The translations under genes were made by a program, and so were the position numbers. The notes beneath the pieces are model-generated. The model did no database searches and was not told the DNA's origin. It saw nothing but the letters and a program-made list of their open reading frames with translations. From Actinomadura physcomitrii (GTDB taxonomy: Bacteria; Actinomycetota; Actinomycetes; Streptosporangiales; Streptosporangiaceae), in contig NZ_WBMS02000047.1 of NCBI RefSeq assembly GCF_008923205.2, forward strand, positions 1 through 64,000: a stretch of DNA of 64,000 bases, in the 5' to 3' direction. Within the stretch, counting starts at the first letter, position 1. Each line of letters starts with the position of its first letter. Positions 27,888 through 37,054 of the stretch are shown piece after piece.

Positions 27888-28583
27888 GTGAGCGACCTCA
27901 TCCGACCCGGCTTCAGCGATCTGGTCCGGCCCGGCGTCCAGGCGGGCGGGTCCCCGATGCCGGTCGACGGCCGGTACATCATCCCCTCCTTCGTCGAGCG
28001 CACCACGTACGGGGTCAAGGAGATGAACCCGTACAACAAGCTCTTCGAGGAGCGGATCATCTTCCTCGGCGTGCAGATCGACGACGCGTCCGCCAACGAC
28101 GTGATGGCCCAGCTGATCACGCTGGAGTCGATCGACCCCGACCGCGACATCAGCATCTACATCAACTCGCCCGGCGGCTCGTTCACCGCGATGACGGCGA
28201 TCTACGACACGATGCAGTTCGTCAAGCCCGACATCCAGACGGTCTGCATCGGCCAGGCCGCCTCCGCCGCCGCCGTCCTGCTCGGCGCCGGCACGCCGGG
28301 CAAGCGGGCGGCGCTGCCCAACTCGCGGATCCTGATCCACCAGCCCGCGACCGAGGGCACCTACGGCCAGTCCAGCGACATCGAGATCCAGGCCCGCGAG
28401 ATCATGCGGATCCGCGAGCTGCTCGAGACGATCCTGGCCGAGCACAGCGGCAAGCCCATCGAGGAGGTCCGCCGCGACATCGAGCGCGACAAGATCCTCA
28501 CCGCCGACGAGGCCAAGGAGTACGGTCTCATCGACGACGTCTTCGCCAGCAGGAAGCGCAAGGCAGAGGTAGTGTCGTCCTGA
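27888..28583 (+). CDS. clpP2: ATP-dependent Clp protease proteolytic subunit 2
   Basis: A GTG start behind GGAGG opens a 231-residue ClpP paralogue. Its N-terminus is about 20 residues longer than ClpP1 (MSDLIRPGFSDLVRPGVQAG) and probably contains a propeptide. Active-site motifs are GQAASAAAVLLGAG (Ser), ILIHQPATEGTYGQ (His) and an Asp in ERDKILTADE. It is co-transcribed with clpP1 and expected to form the hetero-oligomeric protease whose ATPase partner ClpX is encoded next. Confidence 0.96.
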   Translation: MSDLIRPGFSDLVRPGVQAGGSPMPVDGRYIIPSFVERTTYGVKEMNPYNKLFEERIIFLGVQIDDASANDVMAQLITLESIDPDRDISIYINSPGGSFTAMTAIYDTMQFVKPDIQTVCIGQAASAAAVLLGAGTPGKRAALPNSRILIHQPATEGTYGQSSDIEIQAREIMRIRELLETILAEHSGKPIEEVRRDIERDKILTADEAKEYGLIDDVFASRKRKAEVVSS

Positions 28584-28752
28584 GGACGTAGGACGCGGGA
28601 GTCCCGAGCCCGGTGGCCATACTTCCGGGCGAGGGGCTTACCAAGTCCGTTGGAGGCGGTAACGTCGAGTCCAACGTCGAGAGCCCTCGGGACGCCAGGA
28701 CGCCGCGCCGCACCCTCTCAGACGGGCGGCCCCACGAAAAGGAGACAGTTGG

Positions 28753-30027
28753 GTGGCACGCATCGGCGACGGTGGTGATCTGCTCAAGTGCTCGTTCTGC
28801 GGGAAGAGCCAGAAGCAGGTCAAGAAGCTCATCGCGGGTCCGGGCGTGTACATCTGCGACGAGTGCATCGATCTCTGCAACGAGATCATCGAGGAGGAGC
28901 TCTCCGAGACCTCCGACCTGAAGTGGGACAACCTGCCCAAGCCGCGGGAGATCTACGAGTTCCTGGACTCCTACGTCATCGGGCAGGAGACGGCGAAGAA
29001 GGCGCTGTCGGTCGCCGTCTACAACCACTACAAGCGGATCCAGTCGGGTGACGTGGGCCGGGACGACCAGGTCGAACTGGGCAAGTCCAACATCCTGCTG
29101 CTCGGCCCGACCGGATCCGGCAAGACGCTGCTCGCGCAGACGCTCGCCAAACTCCTCAACGTCCCGTTCGCCATCGCGGACGCCACGGCGCTGACGGAGG
29201 CCGGATATGTCGGCGAGGATGTCGAGAACATCCTCCTGAAACTGATCCAGGCGGCCGACTACGACGTCAAGAAGGCCGAGACCGGGATCATCTACATCGA
29301 CGAGGTCGACAAGATCGCCCGCAAGAGCGAGAACCCGTCGATCACCCGGGACGTCTCGGGCGAGGGCGTCCAGCAGGCGCTGCTGAAGATCCTGGAGGGC
29401 ACCACCGCGAGCGTCCCGCCGCAGGGCGGCCGCAAGCACCCGCACCAGGAGTTCATCCAGATCGACACCACGAACGTGCTGTTCATCTGCGGCGGCGCGT
29501 TCGCCGGCCTGGAGAAGATCGTCGAGTCCCGGGTGGGCAAGCAGGGCATGGGCTTCGGCGCCCAGATCCGCTCCAAGTCCGACTTCGAGGAGTCCTCGGC
29601 GGTGCTCGGCGACGTCATGCCGGAGGATCTGCTGAAGTTCGGCATGATCCCCGAGTTCGTCGGCCGGCTCCCGGTGATCACCTCGGTGCACAACCTGGAC
29701 CGGGAAGCGCTGATCAACATCCTGACCGAGCCGAAGAACGCGCTGGTGCGCCAGTACCACCGCCTCTTCGAGCTGGACGGGGTCGACCTGGAGTTCACCG
29801 ACGACGCCCTCGAGGCGATCGCCGACCAGGCCATCCTGCGCGGCACCGGCGCCCGCGGCCTCCGCGCGATCATGGAGGAGGTCCTGCTGTCGGTGATGTA
29901 CGAGGTGCCGAGCCGGCAGGACGTCGCGCGCGTGGTCATCACCCGCGAGGCGGTCCTGGAGCACGTCAACCCGACCCTCGTCCCACGCGACCGCCCCAAG
30001 CGTGAACCGCGCGAGAAGAGCGCCTAG
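28753..30027 (+). CDS. clpX: Clp protease ATP-binding subunit ClpX
   Basis: This AAA+ unfoldase feeds substrates to ClpP. It has 424 residues from a GTG after AAAGGAGA. The N-terminal zinc-binding domain is CSFCGKSQ...YICDECIDLC (four Cys at about 14, 17, 36 and 39). The Walker A is LLGPTGSGKTLLAQ (about 116), the Walker B IIYIDEVDKI (about 178). GYVGEDVEN and the IGF-like loop region (KQGMGFGAQ) precede sensor 2 near the C-terminus (LRGTGARGLRAIMEEVL). A 169-base gap after clpP2 may hold its own promoter. Length and motifs are normal. Confidence 0.97.
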   Translation: MARIGDGGDLLKCSFCGKSQKQVKKLIAGPGVYICDECIDLCNEIIEEELSETSDLKWDNLPKPREIYEFLDSYVIGQETAKKALSVAVYNHYKRIQSGDVGRDDQVELGKSNILLLGPTGSGKTLLAQTLAKLLNVPFAIADATALTEAGYVGEDVENILLKLIQAADYDVKKAETGIIYIDEVDKIARKSENPSITRDVSGEGVQQALLKILEGTTASVPPQGGRKHPHQEFIQIDTTNVLFICGGAFAGLEKIVESRVGKQGMGFGAQIRSKSDFEESSAVLGDVMPEDLLKFGMIPEFVGRLPVITSVHNLDREALINILTEPKNALVRQYHRLFELDGVDLEFTDDALEAIADQAILRGTGARGLRAIMEEVLLSVMYEVPSRQDVARVVITREAVLEHVNPTLVPRDRPKREPREKSA

Positions 30028-30036
30028 CACGCCCGC

Positions 30037-30068
30037 GAACGCCCCCGCCCACCGCGCCGGGGGCGTTC
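30037..30068 (+). terminator. Hairpin after clpX
   Basis: GAACGCCCCCG (30037-30047) and CGGGGGCGTTC (30058-30068) form a perfect 11-bp stem with a 10-base loop, starting 9 bases past the clpX stop. Confidence 0.85.
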
Positions 30069-30116
30069 CCGCGTTTCAGAACCTCATGCAGCGACCCGAG
30101 CCTGCATGCGGGCGCG

Positions 30117-30286
30117 TTATCTGACCGGTGGGGCGAAGCCGAAGGCGAGCCCCACCGGGAAGCTCGCGAAGCGAGTTCGCGCTCGCCCAAGCACGGTCAA
30201 GGGCCGAGCCGCTAGGCGAGGCTCTTGGGCCGGGGTTGTGGAAACACAGCCCCTAGGCGAGGCCCTTGGGCCGGGGTTGTGGAGAC
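30117..30286. repeat. Palindrome-rich intergenic segment with a 41-bp-period direct repeat
   Basis: Between the clpX terminator and the stop of the leftward response-regulator gene lies GGTGGGGC ... GCCCCACC (an 8-bp hairpin at about 30126-30155), then CTCGCGAAGCGAG. After these come two 31-base copies that begin CTAGGCGAGG and end GGTTGTGGA, at 30212-30242 and 30253-30283, identical except for one base. The segment separates convergent genes. A related AGGCGAG...TGGGCCGGG string occurs near 60326-60346, so this may be a dispersed intergenic repeat of this genome. Confidence 0.65.
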
Positions 30287-30931
30287 TCAGCCGCCGAGAC
30301 CGGCTTCGCGGGCGAGGACGATGGCCTGGGCGCGGTCGGCGACGTGCAGCTTCATGAAGATGTTCGACACGTGGTTGCGGACGGTCTTCTGGCTCAGGAA
30401 CAGCGTCGCGGCGATCTCGGGGTTGCTGCGGCCCTGCGCGATCAGCTCGAGGACCTCCCGTTCCCGCTCGGTGAGCTGCGGGAACGCGGCCTGCCGCGGG
30501 TCGGGCATGTCGGTGAAGTAGGCGAGGACGCGGCGGGCGATCTCCGGCCCGTAGATGGCCTCGCCCGCCGCGACGGCCTTCACCGCGCGCGCGATCTCCT
30601 CGGCGCCGGACTCCTTCAGCAGGTAGCCGCGGGCGCCCGCGCGCATCGCGTTGAACACCGAGTCGTCGTCGCGGAACATCGTCAGCACGAGCACGCCGAT
30701 GCGGGGGCTGGTGCGGGTGATGGTCCGGGTGGCCTCGATGCCGTTGCCGCCGGGCATGTGCAGGTCCATCACGACGACGTCGGGCTGCAGTTCGGCGGCC
30801 ATCCGGACGGCGTCCGGGCCGCATTCGGCCTCGCCGACGACCTCGACGCCCAGTGCCTGCAGCAGGCCCTTCAGGCCCTGCCGGAACACCGGGTGGTCGT
30901 CGGTGATGAGGACCCGGATCGCGTCCGTCAT
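30287..30931 (-). CDS. LuxR-type (NarL/FixJ) response regulator
   Basis: From the ATG at 30931 (MTDAIRVLITDDHPVFRQGL) this is a 214-residue regulator. The receiver has acidic DD residues, the phospho-acceptor Asp in VVVMDLHMPGGNG and Lys in GYLLKESGAEE. The LuxR helix-turn-helix is LTEREREVLELIAQGRSNPE with QKTVRNHVSNIFMKL as recognition region. It lies 22 bases downstream of a histidine kinase gene and forms its partner. I see no target sequence in the window. Confidence 0.92.
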   Translation of the reverse strand: MTDAIRVLITDDHPVFRQGLKGLLQALGVEVVGEAECGPDAVRMAAELQPDVVVMDLHMPGGNGIEATRTITRTSPRIGVLVLTMFRDDDSVFNAMRAGARGYLLKESGAEEIARAVKAVAAGEAIYGPEIARRVLAYFTDMPDPRQAAFPQLTEREREVLELIAQGRSNPEIAATLFLSQKTVRNHVSNIFMKLHVADRAQAIVLAREAGLGG

Positions 30932-30953
30932 CGGCGGCCTCCGCTCAACCTGC

Positions 30954-31754
30954 TCAGGGGTGCCCGTTGCGGTGTCCGGGCGGAGCATGATGGTACCCGG
31001 CGGCGCCGGGGGCGGGCAGCGGCAGCCGCGCCGACACCACGGTCCCGCCGCCGGGCCGGGACGTGACGGTGCAGCCGCCGCCGATCTCCGCGGCCCACTC
31101 CTTCATCGCGGCCATCCCGCGGCGCGGTCGCGGGCGGTCGCCGTTGCGGGCGCCGTCCGGCAGCCCCGGGCCGGAGTCGGCGACCATCACGTGCAAGTCG
31201 GCGTCGCGGCGCAGCAGCACCATCGCGGTGCTGTCGGGCGCGTGCAGCCGGACGTTCGTCAGCGCTTCCTGGACGATCCGGTACGCGGCGACCTCCACGG
31301 CGGCGGGCAGTTCGGCGGGCCCGCCGTCGAAGCGGACGTCGACGCGTTCGGCGCAGCCCTCGGCGAACGACTCGATGGCGGCGACGAGGCCGAGGTCGTC
31401 CAGCGCGGGCGGGCGCAGGCCGTGCGCGAGGTCGCGGATCTCGCCGACGGCGGTGGCGAGCCGGTCGCGCACGTCGGCGAGCAGCGGGTCCATCCGCTCG
31501 GGCTCGCCGGCGAGGGTGATGCGCGCCGCGTCCAGCGACATGGCGAGGCTGGCGAGGGTGGGGCCGAGGCCGTCGTGCAGGTCGTGGCGGAGTCGGCGGC
31601 GCTCCTCCTCCCGGCTGGCGAGGATCCGCTCGCGGGAGCGCTGCAGGTCGCGGGTGAGGCGCACGAGGTGGGGGATCGCCGCGGCGTGCGCCGCGACGGC
31701 TCCGGCGACGAACGCGCCGGCCAGCGCGGCGGTGCGCCCCAGTACCGCTCGCAT
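30954..31754 (-). CDS. Short sensor histidine kinase (HisKA_3)
   Basis: The 266-residue kinase has a single hydrophobic segment at residues about 9-30 (AALAGAFVAGAVAAHAAA) and no recognisable sensor domain. Residues about 45-110 form the dimerisation helix with EEERRRLRHDLHDGLGPTLA (His is the phosphorylation site), and the C-terminal ATPase has IVQEALTNVRLHAP, VADSGPGLPDG and GMAAMKEWAAEIGGG. Kinases this short often sense the membrane itself or rely on a partner protein, as LiaS-type kinases do. The start at 31754 follows a GGGAGTGGGAAGGG tract. Operon with the following response regulator. Confidence 0.87.
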   Translation of the reverse strand: MRAVLGRTAALAGAFVAGAVAAHAAAIPHLVRLTRDLQRSRERILASREEERRRLRHDLHDGLGPTLASLAMSLDAARITLAGEPERMDPLLADVRDRLATAVGEIRDLAHGLRPPALDDLGLVAAIESFAEGCAERVDVRFDGGPAELPAAVEVAAYRIVQEALTNVRLHAPDSTAMVLLRRDADLHVMVADSGPGLPDGARNGDRPRPRRGMAAMKEWAAEIGGGCTVTSRPGGGTVVSARLPLPAPGAAGYHHAPPGHRNGHP

Positions 31755-31953
31755 CCCTTCCCACTCCCTTCGCCCCCGATGTCGCGGCGTGTCGGCATCA
31801 CCCTTTCTTCGGGGGCGACCCGGTGTCAGGTGACCTGTGTCCCGAACACGGCGGGAAAACGCTCTCTGGGGCCGGTGCGGGCCGGTCCGCGGCGCCGCCG
31901 GGCTGCGCGGGGCGGGCGGCGCGGGGCGGGCCGTGGGACCGCCGCGGTCCCCG

Positions 31954-31959
31954 TAGAAT
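31954..31959 (+). promoter_or_regulatory. -10 element of valS, leaderless transcript likely
   Basis: TAGAAT ends 8 bases before the valS GTG (31968), and no Shine-Dalgarno sequence lies between. Transcription starting 6-8 bases after the -10 box would begin at or next to the start codon, the arrangement of leaderless mRNAs, common in actinobacteria. No strong -35 box is visible at the expected distance. Confidence 0.45.
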
Positions 31960-31967
31960 CGTTGGCC

Positions 31968-34589
31968 GTGACACAGCCCAGCACTGAGCGCGGCCACGGG
32001 GCCGCCGCGGACGTCGACCTGCCCACCCAGTACCGACCGGCCGATGTCGAGGGCCGGCTCTACGAGCGGTGGGTATCGGCCGGGCTGTTCACCGCCGACC
32101 CGGCCCGCGACCCGTCGCGTCCCGCGTACTCGATCGTGATCCCGCCGCCGAACGTGACCGGTTCGCTGCACATGGGGCACGCCCTCGACCACTCCATCCA
32201 GGACACGCTGATCAGGCGCCGCCGGATGCAGGGGCATGAGACGGCGTGGATCCCCGGCATGGACCACGCGGGCATCGCGACGCAGAACGTCGTGGAGCGG
32301 GAGCTGGCCAAGGAGGGCCTGTCCCGGCACGACCTCGGCCGCGAGGCGTTCGTCGACCGGGTGTGGAAGTGGAAGGCCGAGTCCGGCGGCCGGATCCTCG
32401 GCCAGATGCGCCGCCTCGGCGACTCCGTCGACTGGACGCGCGAGGCGTTCACGATGGACGACCACCGCGCCCGCGCCGTCCGGACGATCTTCAAGCGGCT
32501 GTTCGACGACGGCCTGATCTACCGGGCCGAGCGCATCATCAACTGGTGCCCGCGCTGCCTGACCGCGCTGTCGGACATCGAGGTCGAGCACGAGGACGTG
32601 GACGGCGAGCTCGTCTCGATCCGGTACGGGTCGGGCGACGACGAGATCGTCGTGGCGACCACGCGGGCGGAGACGATGCTCGGCGACACCGCCGTCGCCG
32701 TCCACCCGGACGACGCCCGGTACGCGCACATGGTCGGCCGCGAGATCGAGCTGCCGCTGACCGGCCGCCGCATCCCGGTCGTGGCGGACGAGCACGTCGA
32801 CCCCGCGTTCGGCACCGGCGCCGTCAAGGTGACCCCGGCGCACGACCCGAACGACTTCGAGATCGGCCGCCGGCACTCGCTGCCGTCGATGTCGGTGATG
32901 GACGAGCGCGGCGTGGTCACCGCGCCCGGCCCGTTCGAGGGCCTGGACCGGTTCGAGGCGCGCCCGGCGGTCGTCGCGGCGCTACGCGAGCAGGGCCGGA
33001 TCGTCAAGGAGATCCGCCCGTACGAGCACTCGGTCGGGCACTGCCAGCGCTGCTCCACGGTGGTGGAGCCGCGGGTGTCGCTGCAGTGGTTCGTGAAGGT
33101 GGGGCCGCTGGCGAAGGCGGCGGGCGACGCGGTCCGCGACGGGCGGGTGGCGATCCATCCGCCGGAGATGGCGTCCCGCTACTTCGAGTGGGTCGACAAC
33201 ATGCACGACTGGTGCATCAGCCGGCAGCTGTGGTGGGGGCACCGCATCCCGGTCTGGTACGGCCCGGACGGCGAGACCGCCTGCCCGGGCCCGGACGAGG
33301 AGCCGCCCGCCGGCTGGACGCAGGACGGCGACGTCCTCGACACCTGGTTCTCCTCGGCGCTATGGCCGTTCTCCACGCTCGGCTGGCCCGACAAGACCCC
33401 CGATCTGGAGCGCTTCTACCCGACGTCGGTGCTGGTCACCGGCTACGACATCCTGTTCTTCTGGGTCGCCCGGATGATGATGTTCGGGCTGTACGCGATG
33501 GACGGCGTGCAGCCGTTCGCGACCATCGCGCTGCACGGGATGGTCCGCGACCAGCACGGCAAGAAGATGTCGAAGTCGTTCGGCAACGTCGTCGACCCGC
33601 TGGACTGGATCGACCGGTACGGCGCGGACGCGACCCGGTTCACGCTGCTGCGCGGCGCGAACCCGGGCGGCGACGTCCCGGTCGCGGAGGAGTGGGCGCA
33701 GGGCTCGCGCAACTTCTGCAACAAGCTGTGGAACGCGACCCGGTTCGCGATGATCAACGGTGCGCACGTGCGCGGCGAGGTCCCGGCCGAGCTGTCGACG
33801 GTGGACGCGTGGATCCTGTCGCGGCTGCACGCGGTCATCGCCGAGGTGGACGCTCAGCTGGAGTCCTACGACTTCGCCAAGGCGTGCGAGACGCTGTACC
33901 ACTTCGCGTGGGACGAGGTGTGCGACTGGTACGTGGAGCTGGCGAAGGTGCAGCTCGCCGACGAGCGCGCCGATGCGACACGGCGCGTCCTCGGCGAGGT
34001 CCTGGACAACCTGCTGCGGCTGCTGCACCCGGTGATCCCGTTCGTCACCGAGGAGCTGTGGACCTCGCTGACCGGGGCCGAGACGATCGTGACCGCGTCC
34101 TGGCCGTCCGCCGACGCCGCGCGCGCCGACCGCGGCGCCGAGACGGTCGTGGAGTCGCTGCAGCGGCTCGTCACCGAGGTCCGCCGGTTCCGCGCCGACC
34201 AGGGGCTCAAGCCGGGCCAGAAGGTCGCCGCCGCGCTGGAGTGGGGCGGGTCGCCGCTCGCCGCGCACGAGGAGGGCGTCCGCGCCCTGCTGCGGCTGAC
34301 CGCGCCGGGCGACGGCTTCGCGGCCACCGCGTCGCTGCCGGTCGAGGGCGTCACCGTCCGGCTGGACACCGCCGGGGTCATCGACGTCGCGGCCGAGCGC
34401 AAGCGGCTCGACAAGGATCTCGCGGCGGCCCGCAAGGAGGCCGACCAGGCGCGGCGCAAGCTCGGCAACGAGGCGTTCATGGCGAAGGCGCCCGAGGCGG
34501 TCGTCGCCAAGAACCGCGACCGGCTGGCGCAGGCGGAGGCCGCCATCGCGCGGCTGGAGGCGCAGCTCGGCGCGCTGCCGCCGGCCTGA
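31968..34589 (+). CDS. valS: Valyl-tRNA synthetase
   Basis: This cytoplasmic class Ia enzyme charges tRNA-Val and edits misactivated threonine. It is 873 residues, full length. The HIGH box is PPPNVTGSLHMGHAL at about residue 61. The editing (CP1) domain includes VVATTRAETMLGDTAV and GTGAVKVTPAHDPNDFE. KMSKS is present in GKKMSKSFGNVVDP at about 533. The anticodon-binding domain follows, and a C-terminal coiled coil (VAERKRLDKDLAAARKEADQ, about 808-870) that contacts the tRNA. Upstream of folC is a common position for valS. The GTG start is favoured because of the adjacent -10 box. Confidence 0.97.
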   Translation: MTQPSTERGHGAAADVDLPTQYRPADVEGRLYERWVSAGLFTADPARDPSRPAYSIVIPPPNVTGSLHMGHALDHSIQDTLIRRRRMQGHETAWIPGMDHAGIATQNVVERELAKEGLSRHDLGREAFVDRVWKWKAESGGRILGQMRRLGDSVDWTREAFTMDDHRARAVRTIFKRLFDDGLIYRAERIINWCPRCLTALSDIEVEHEDVDGELVSIRYGSGDDEIVVATTRAETMLGDTAVAVHPDDARYAHMVGREIELPLTGRRIPVVADEHVDPAFGTGAVKVTPAHDPNDFEIGRRHSLPSMSVMDERGVVTAPGPFEGLDRFEARPAVVAALREQGRIVKEIRPYEHSVGHCQRCSTVVEPRVSLQWFVKVGPLAKAAGDAVRDGRVAIHPPEMASRYFEWVDNMHDWCISRQLWWGHRIPVWYGPDGETACPGPDEEPPAGWTQDGDVLDTWFSSALWPFSTLGWPDKTPDLERFYPTSVLVTGYDILFFWVARMMMFGLYAMDGVQPFATIALHGMVRDQHGKKMSKSFGNVVDPLDWIDRYGADATRFTLLRGANPGGDVPVAEEWAQGSRNFCNKLWNATRFAMINGAHVRGEVPAELSTVDAWILSRLHAVIAEVDAQLESYDFAKACETLYHFAWDEVCDWYVELAKVQLADERADATRRVLGEVLDNLLRLLHPVIPFVTEELWTSLTGAETIVTASWPSADAARADRGAETVVESLQRLVTEVRRFRADQGLKPGQKVAAALEWGGSPLAAHEEGVRALLRLTAPGDGFAATASLPVEGVTVRLDTAGVIDVAAERKRLDKDLAAARKEADQARRKLGNEAFMAKAPEAVVAKNRDRLAQAEAAIARLEAQLGALPPA

Positions 34590-34723
34590 GCGCGGCGCGC
34601 CATGCGGCGGGCCCGGCCGGGCCCGGCGCGGCCTGCCGCGAACGGTCGGCACCGGCCCGGCCGCCCGGTTACGATCCGGGTGATCCGCGGGCTTTGAGGC
34701 GGTACGGAAGACTCGGGAGAGCA

Positions 34724-35785
34724 ATGGCCGAATCATCTCCTCGCCCCGGCGCGCCGGGTGCGGTGCCGGGCGACGAGCCGGGCCGCCAGCAGGTCGTCGA
34801 GGACGGCGGGCCGCCCGGGGGGTTCACCGCCGCCCCGGCGCCCTGGGGCGACTCGCCGCCCTGGTGGTCGGCGGGCGCCGACGGAACCGGGCCGCAGATG
34901 ATCGCGAACGGCACCGGCCCGCAGCCGGTCGCGGGCGGGACGGGCGGTCACCGCCTGCCCGTCCCGGCGAACGGCACCGGCGGGCATCCGCTGCCCGGCG
35001 GCACCGGCGGGCATCCGCTGCCCGGCGGCACCGGCGGGCATCCGCTGCCCGGCGGCACGGGCGGGCGCCCGCTGCCGAACGGGACCGGCCCGATCGTCCT
35101 GCCGAACGGGACCGGGCCGCACGCGCTGCCCGCGCCGCTGGGCGCGGCGCCGCCCGGCGCGGCCGAGCCGCCGCGGGAGCGCCGGAACGTGTCCGGGCTG
35201 CTGCTCGGCGCCGCGATCGGCGCGGCACTGGTCGCGGTGCTGCTGGTCGGCGTCCTGGCGTTCAAGCCCGGCGGGTCCGGCGCCGGGAAGGGGCGCAAGA
35301 CCGCCGGACCGGGGCCCGCGGCGTCCACCCGGAAGATCAACGCCGTGCCGCGGGCCGGCGGGATGGCCAGGGAGGCGATCGAGCCCGCCGCCAGCGCGGC
35401 GTACCCGTTCGTCATGGCGGCCGTGCAGGCCGCCGGCGTCCCCGCGGCGAAGAACGGCACGGCCGTCTACGCCGAGCCGGTCGGGCGCACGAACGTGCTG
35501 TTCGTGGGCGGGACGGGCGCGGTCGGCGACCCGGCGGCGTTCCTGCGCAAGCTGCGGCCCAGCACGTTCATCTCCGGCGAGCAGGGCAACCCGGGGCAGA
35601 ACGGCGGCAGGGCGGAGTGCGGGACGTTCGCGGTGCTCGCCGAGACGCACACGTACTGCGCGTGGGCGACCCGCGACTCCTACGGGGTGGTCGCGTCCGA
35701 CGTCGCCACCCGGAACCCCGACTTCTCGCTGATGGACGACGTCATGCGCCGGATCAGGAAGGACGTCGAGAAGCCGGCGCGGTAG
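34724..35785 (+). CDS. Single-span membrane protein with Gly/Thr/Pro repeats, unknown function
   Basis: The 353-residue protein has a disordered cytoplasmic N-terminus with four 9-residue repeats of the type GTGGHPLPG (about residues 85-120). One membrane helix (about 158-180, GLLLGAAIGAALVAVLLVGV) and an extracytoplasmic domain of about 170 residues follow. The latter has two Cys (AECGTFAVLAETHTYCAWAT) likely to form a disulfide, and ends with MDDVMRRIRKDVEKPAR. This layout matches many actinobacterial hypothetical proteins whose outer domain resembles a small lipoprotein-like domain. GGGAGA precedes the ATG. It overlaps the convergent folC-like gene by 32 bases. Confidence 0.6.
   Translation: MAESSPRPGAPGAVPGDEPGRQQVVEDGGPPGGFTAAPAPWGDSPPWWSAGADGTGPQMIANGTGPQPVAGGTGGHRLPVPANGTGGHPLPGGTGGHPLPGGTGGHPLPGGTGGRPLPNGTGPIVLPNGTGPHALPAPLGAAPPGAAEPPRERRNVSGLLLGAAIGAALVAVLLVGVLAFKPGGSGAGKGRKTAGPGPAASTRKINAVPRAGGMAREAIEPAASAAYPFVMAAVQAAGVPAAKNGTAVYAEPVGRTNVLFVGGTGAVGDPAAFLRKLRPSTFISGEQGNPGQNGGRAECGTFAVLAETHTYCAWATRDSYGVVASDVATRNPDFSLMDDVMRRIRKDVEKPAR
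34973..35080 (+). repeat. Four 27-bp in-frame coding repeats
   Basis: GGCACCGG marks the start of repeat units at 34973, 35000, 35027 and (with ACGGG) 35054. The period is 27 bases, nine codons each. The first three units are nearly identical at nucleotide level, indicating recent expansion by slippage. Copy number probably varies between strains. Confidence 0.85.
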
Positions 35786-36977
35786 CGGGCGGGACGAACA
35801 GCCGCTCGGTGCCGGCGCCGATCCGGCCGAGGACCAGCCCGGTGAAGTAGCCGGTGCCGAGCACGGCCACCCGGTGCCCGAGGGTGGCCAGCGCCTCCGG
35901 CGTGACGGCTTCGGCGCCGACGACGTCCCAGGACGGCGGCAGGGGCCGGGTGAAGCGCAGGTGCGGCTGCGGCAGCCGGACGTAGGTGACGGGCAGGTCG
36001 CCGAGCGCGCGCACGGCGCCGTCGAGGTCCTTGTGGTCGGGCAGGCAGACGACGGCGTGGTCGACCTCGCCCCAGCGGTCGCGGGCGGCGGCGAGCGCGG
36101 CGGCGACGCCGGTGCCGTCGATGGCGGCGTCGATGAGCAGCGTCGTGGCCGTCCCGGGCACGGTGTGCCACGACATCCGGCCGGGCAGCACGACCGTGGC
36201 CAGCACCTGTCGGAGCGTCTCCGCCGGAGGATCGCCTCCGGTGAGGACGCGCGCGGCGGCGATGCCGGTCGCGGCGGCGGCGCGTCCGAGCCCGGCGGGC
36301 AGGAGATCGGCGGGGACGCCGCCGTCGCCGGCGTGCTCCACCGGTCCGAGCGCCTCCGTCACGTCCGGGGTCTGGGGCGCCGACACGATCCGCGTGCCCG
36401 GCTTCGCCACCCCCCGCTTCTCCGCGGCGATCTCCGCGGGCGTGTCGCCGAGCACCCCGGCGTGCTCCAGGAAGACCGGCGTGATCGCGACCACGTCCGG
36501 CGGGAACAGCGCGACCTCGTCGGACCGGCCGCCCATCCCGGCCTCCAGGACGAGCGCGTCCGCGCCCGCCCGGCGCGCGTGCAGGACGCCGGCCAGCGTG
36601 AACAGCCCGGACGGCGACAGGTAGCCGTCCACCGGCGGGCCGAGCCCCGCCATGGCCGCGTCGAGCAGGGCGCCGAGGCGCGCGAGGTCCGCCGCCGCGA
36701 CCGCCCGGCCGTCGATCCTGATCCGGTCCCGGTTGCTGCGCAGGCCCGGGCTGGTGACGGTGCACACGCGCAGGCCCGAGGCGGCGAGGAACGCCGACGC
36801 GTACGTCGCCGCCGTCCCCTTGCCCTTGGACCCGACGACGGTCAGCACCGGCAGGCCGGGGGACAGGACGCCGAGCACCTCCGCCAGCTCCCGCGCGCGG
36901 GACGGGCTGCGCGTCTCACCCGGACGCCGCCGCTCCCATTCCCGGAAGAAAACCTCGTCGGCCCGCATACGTCCCAT
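35754..36977 (-). CDS. FolC-like Mur-ligase-family protein (paralogue)
   Basis: This protein of about 407 residues has the ATP-binding motif TVVGSKGKGTAATYASAFLA (G-x-KGKG, the FolC/Mur P-loop), TSPGLRSNRDRIRIDG and LEAGMGGRSDEVALF, all hallmarks of folylpolyglutamate synthase-type ligases. The C-terminal domain is less conserved (LPDHKDLDGAVRALG in place of the usual AHNP motif). It therefore probably ligates an amino acid to something, but the substrate may not be folate. Start 36977 or 36968 (MRADEVFFREW) are both possible. It is divergent from the canonical folC gene, 77 bases apart. I take it as a paralogue with a diverged role. Confidence 0.7.
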   Translation of the reverse strand: MGRMRADEVFFREWERRRPGETRSPSRARELAEVLGVLSPGLPVLTVVGSKGKGTAATYASAFLAASGLRVCTVTSPGLRSNRDRIRIDGRAVAAADLARLGALLDAAMAGLGPPVDGYLSPSGLFTLAGVLHARRAGADALVLEAGMGGRSDEVALFPPDVVAITPVFLEHAGVLGDTPAEIAAEKRGVAKPGTRIVSAPQTPDVTEALGPVEHAGDGGVPADLLPAGLGRAAAATGIAAARVLTGGDPPAETLRQVLATVVLPGRMSWHTVPGTATTLLIDAAIDGTGVAAALAAARDRWGEVDHAVVCLPDHKDLDGAVRALGDLPVTYVRLPQPHLRFTRPLPPSWDVVGAEAVTPEALATLGHRVAVLGTGYFTGLVLGRIGAGTERLFVPPATAPASRRPS

Positions 36978-37054
36978 GGTTCCACTCCGCGCGCCCCCGG
37001 CCGCCGCGCGCGGGTCCGGACGGGGCTCCCGGCGGCGCCGGATAGGCTCGCATC

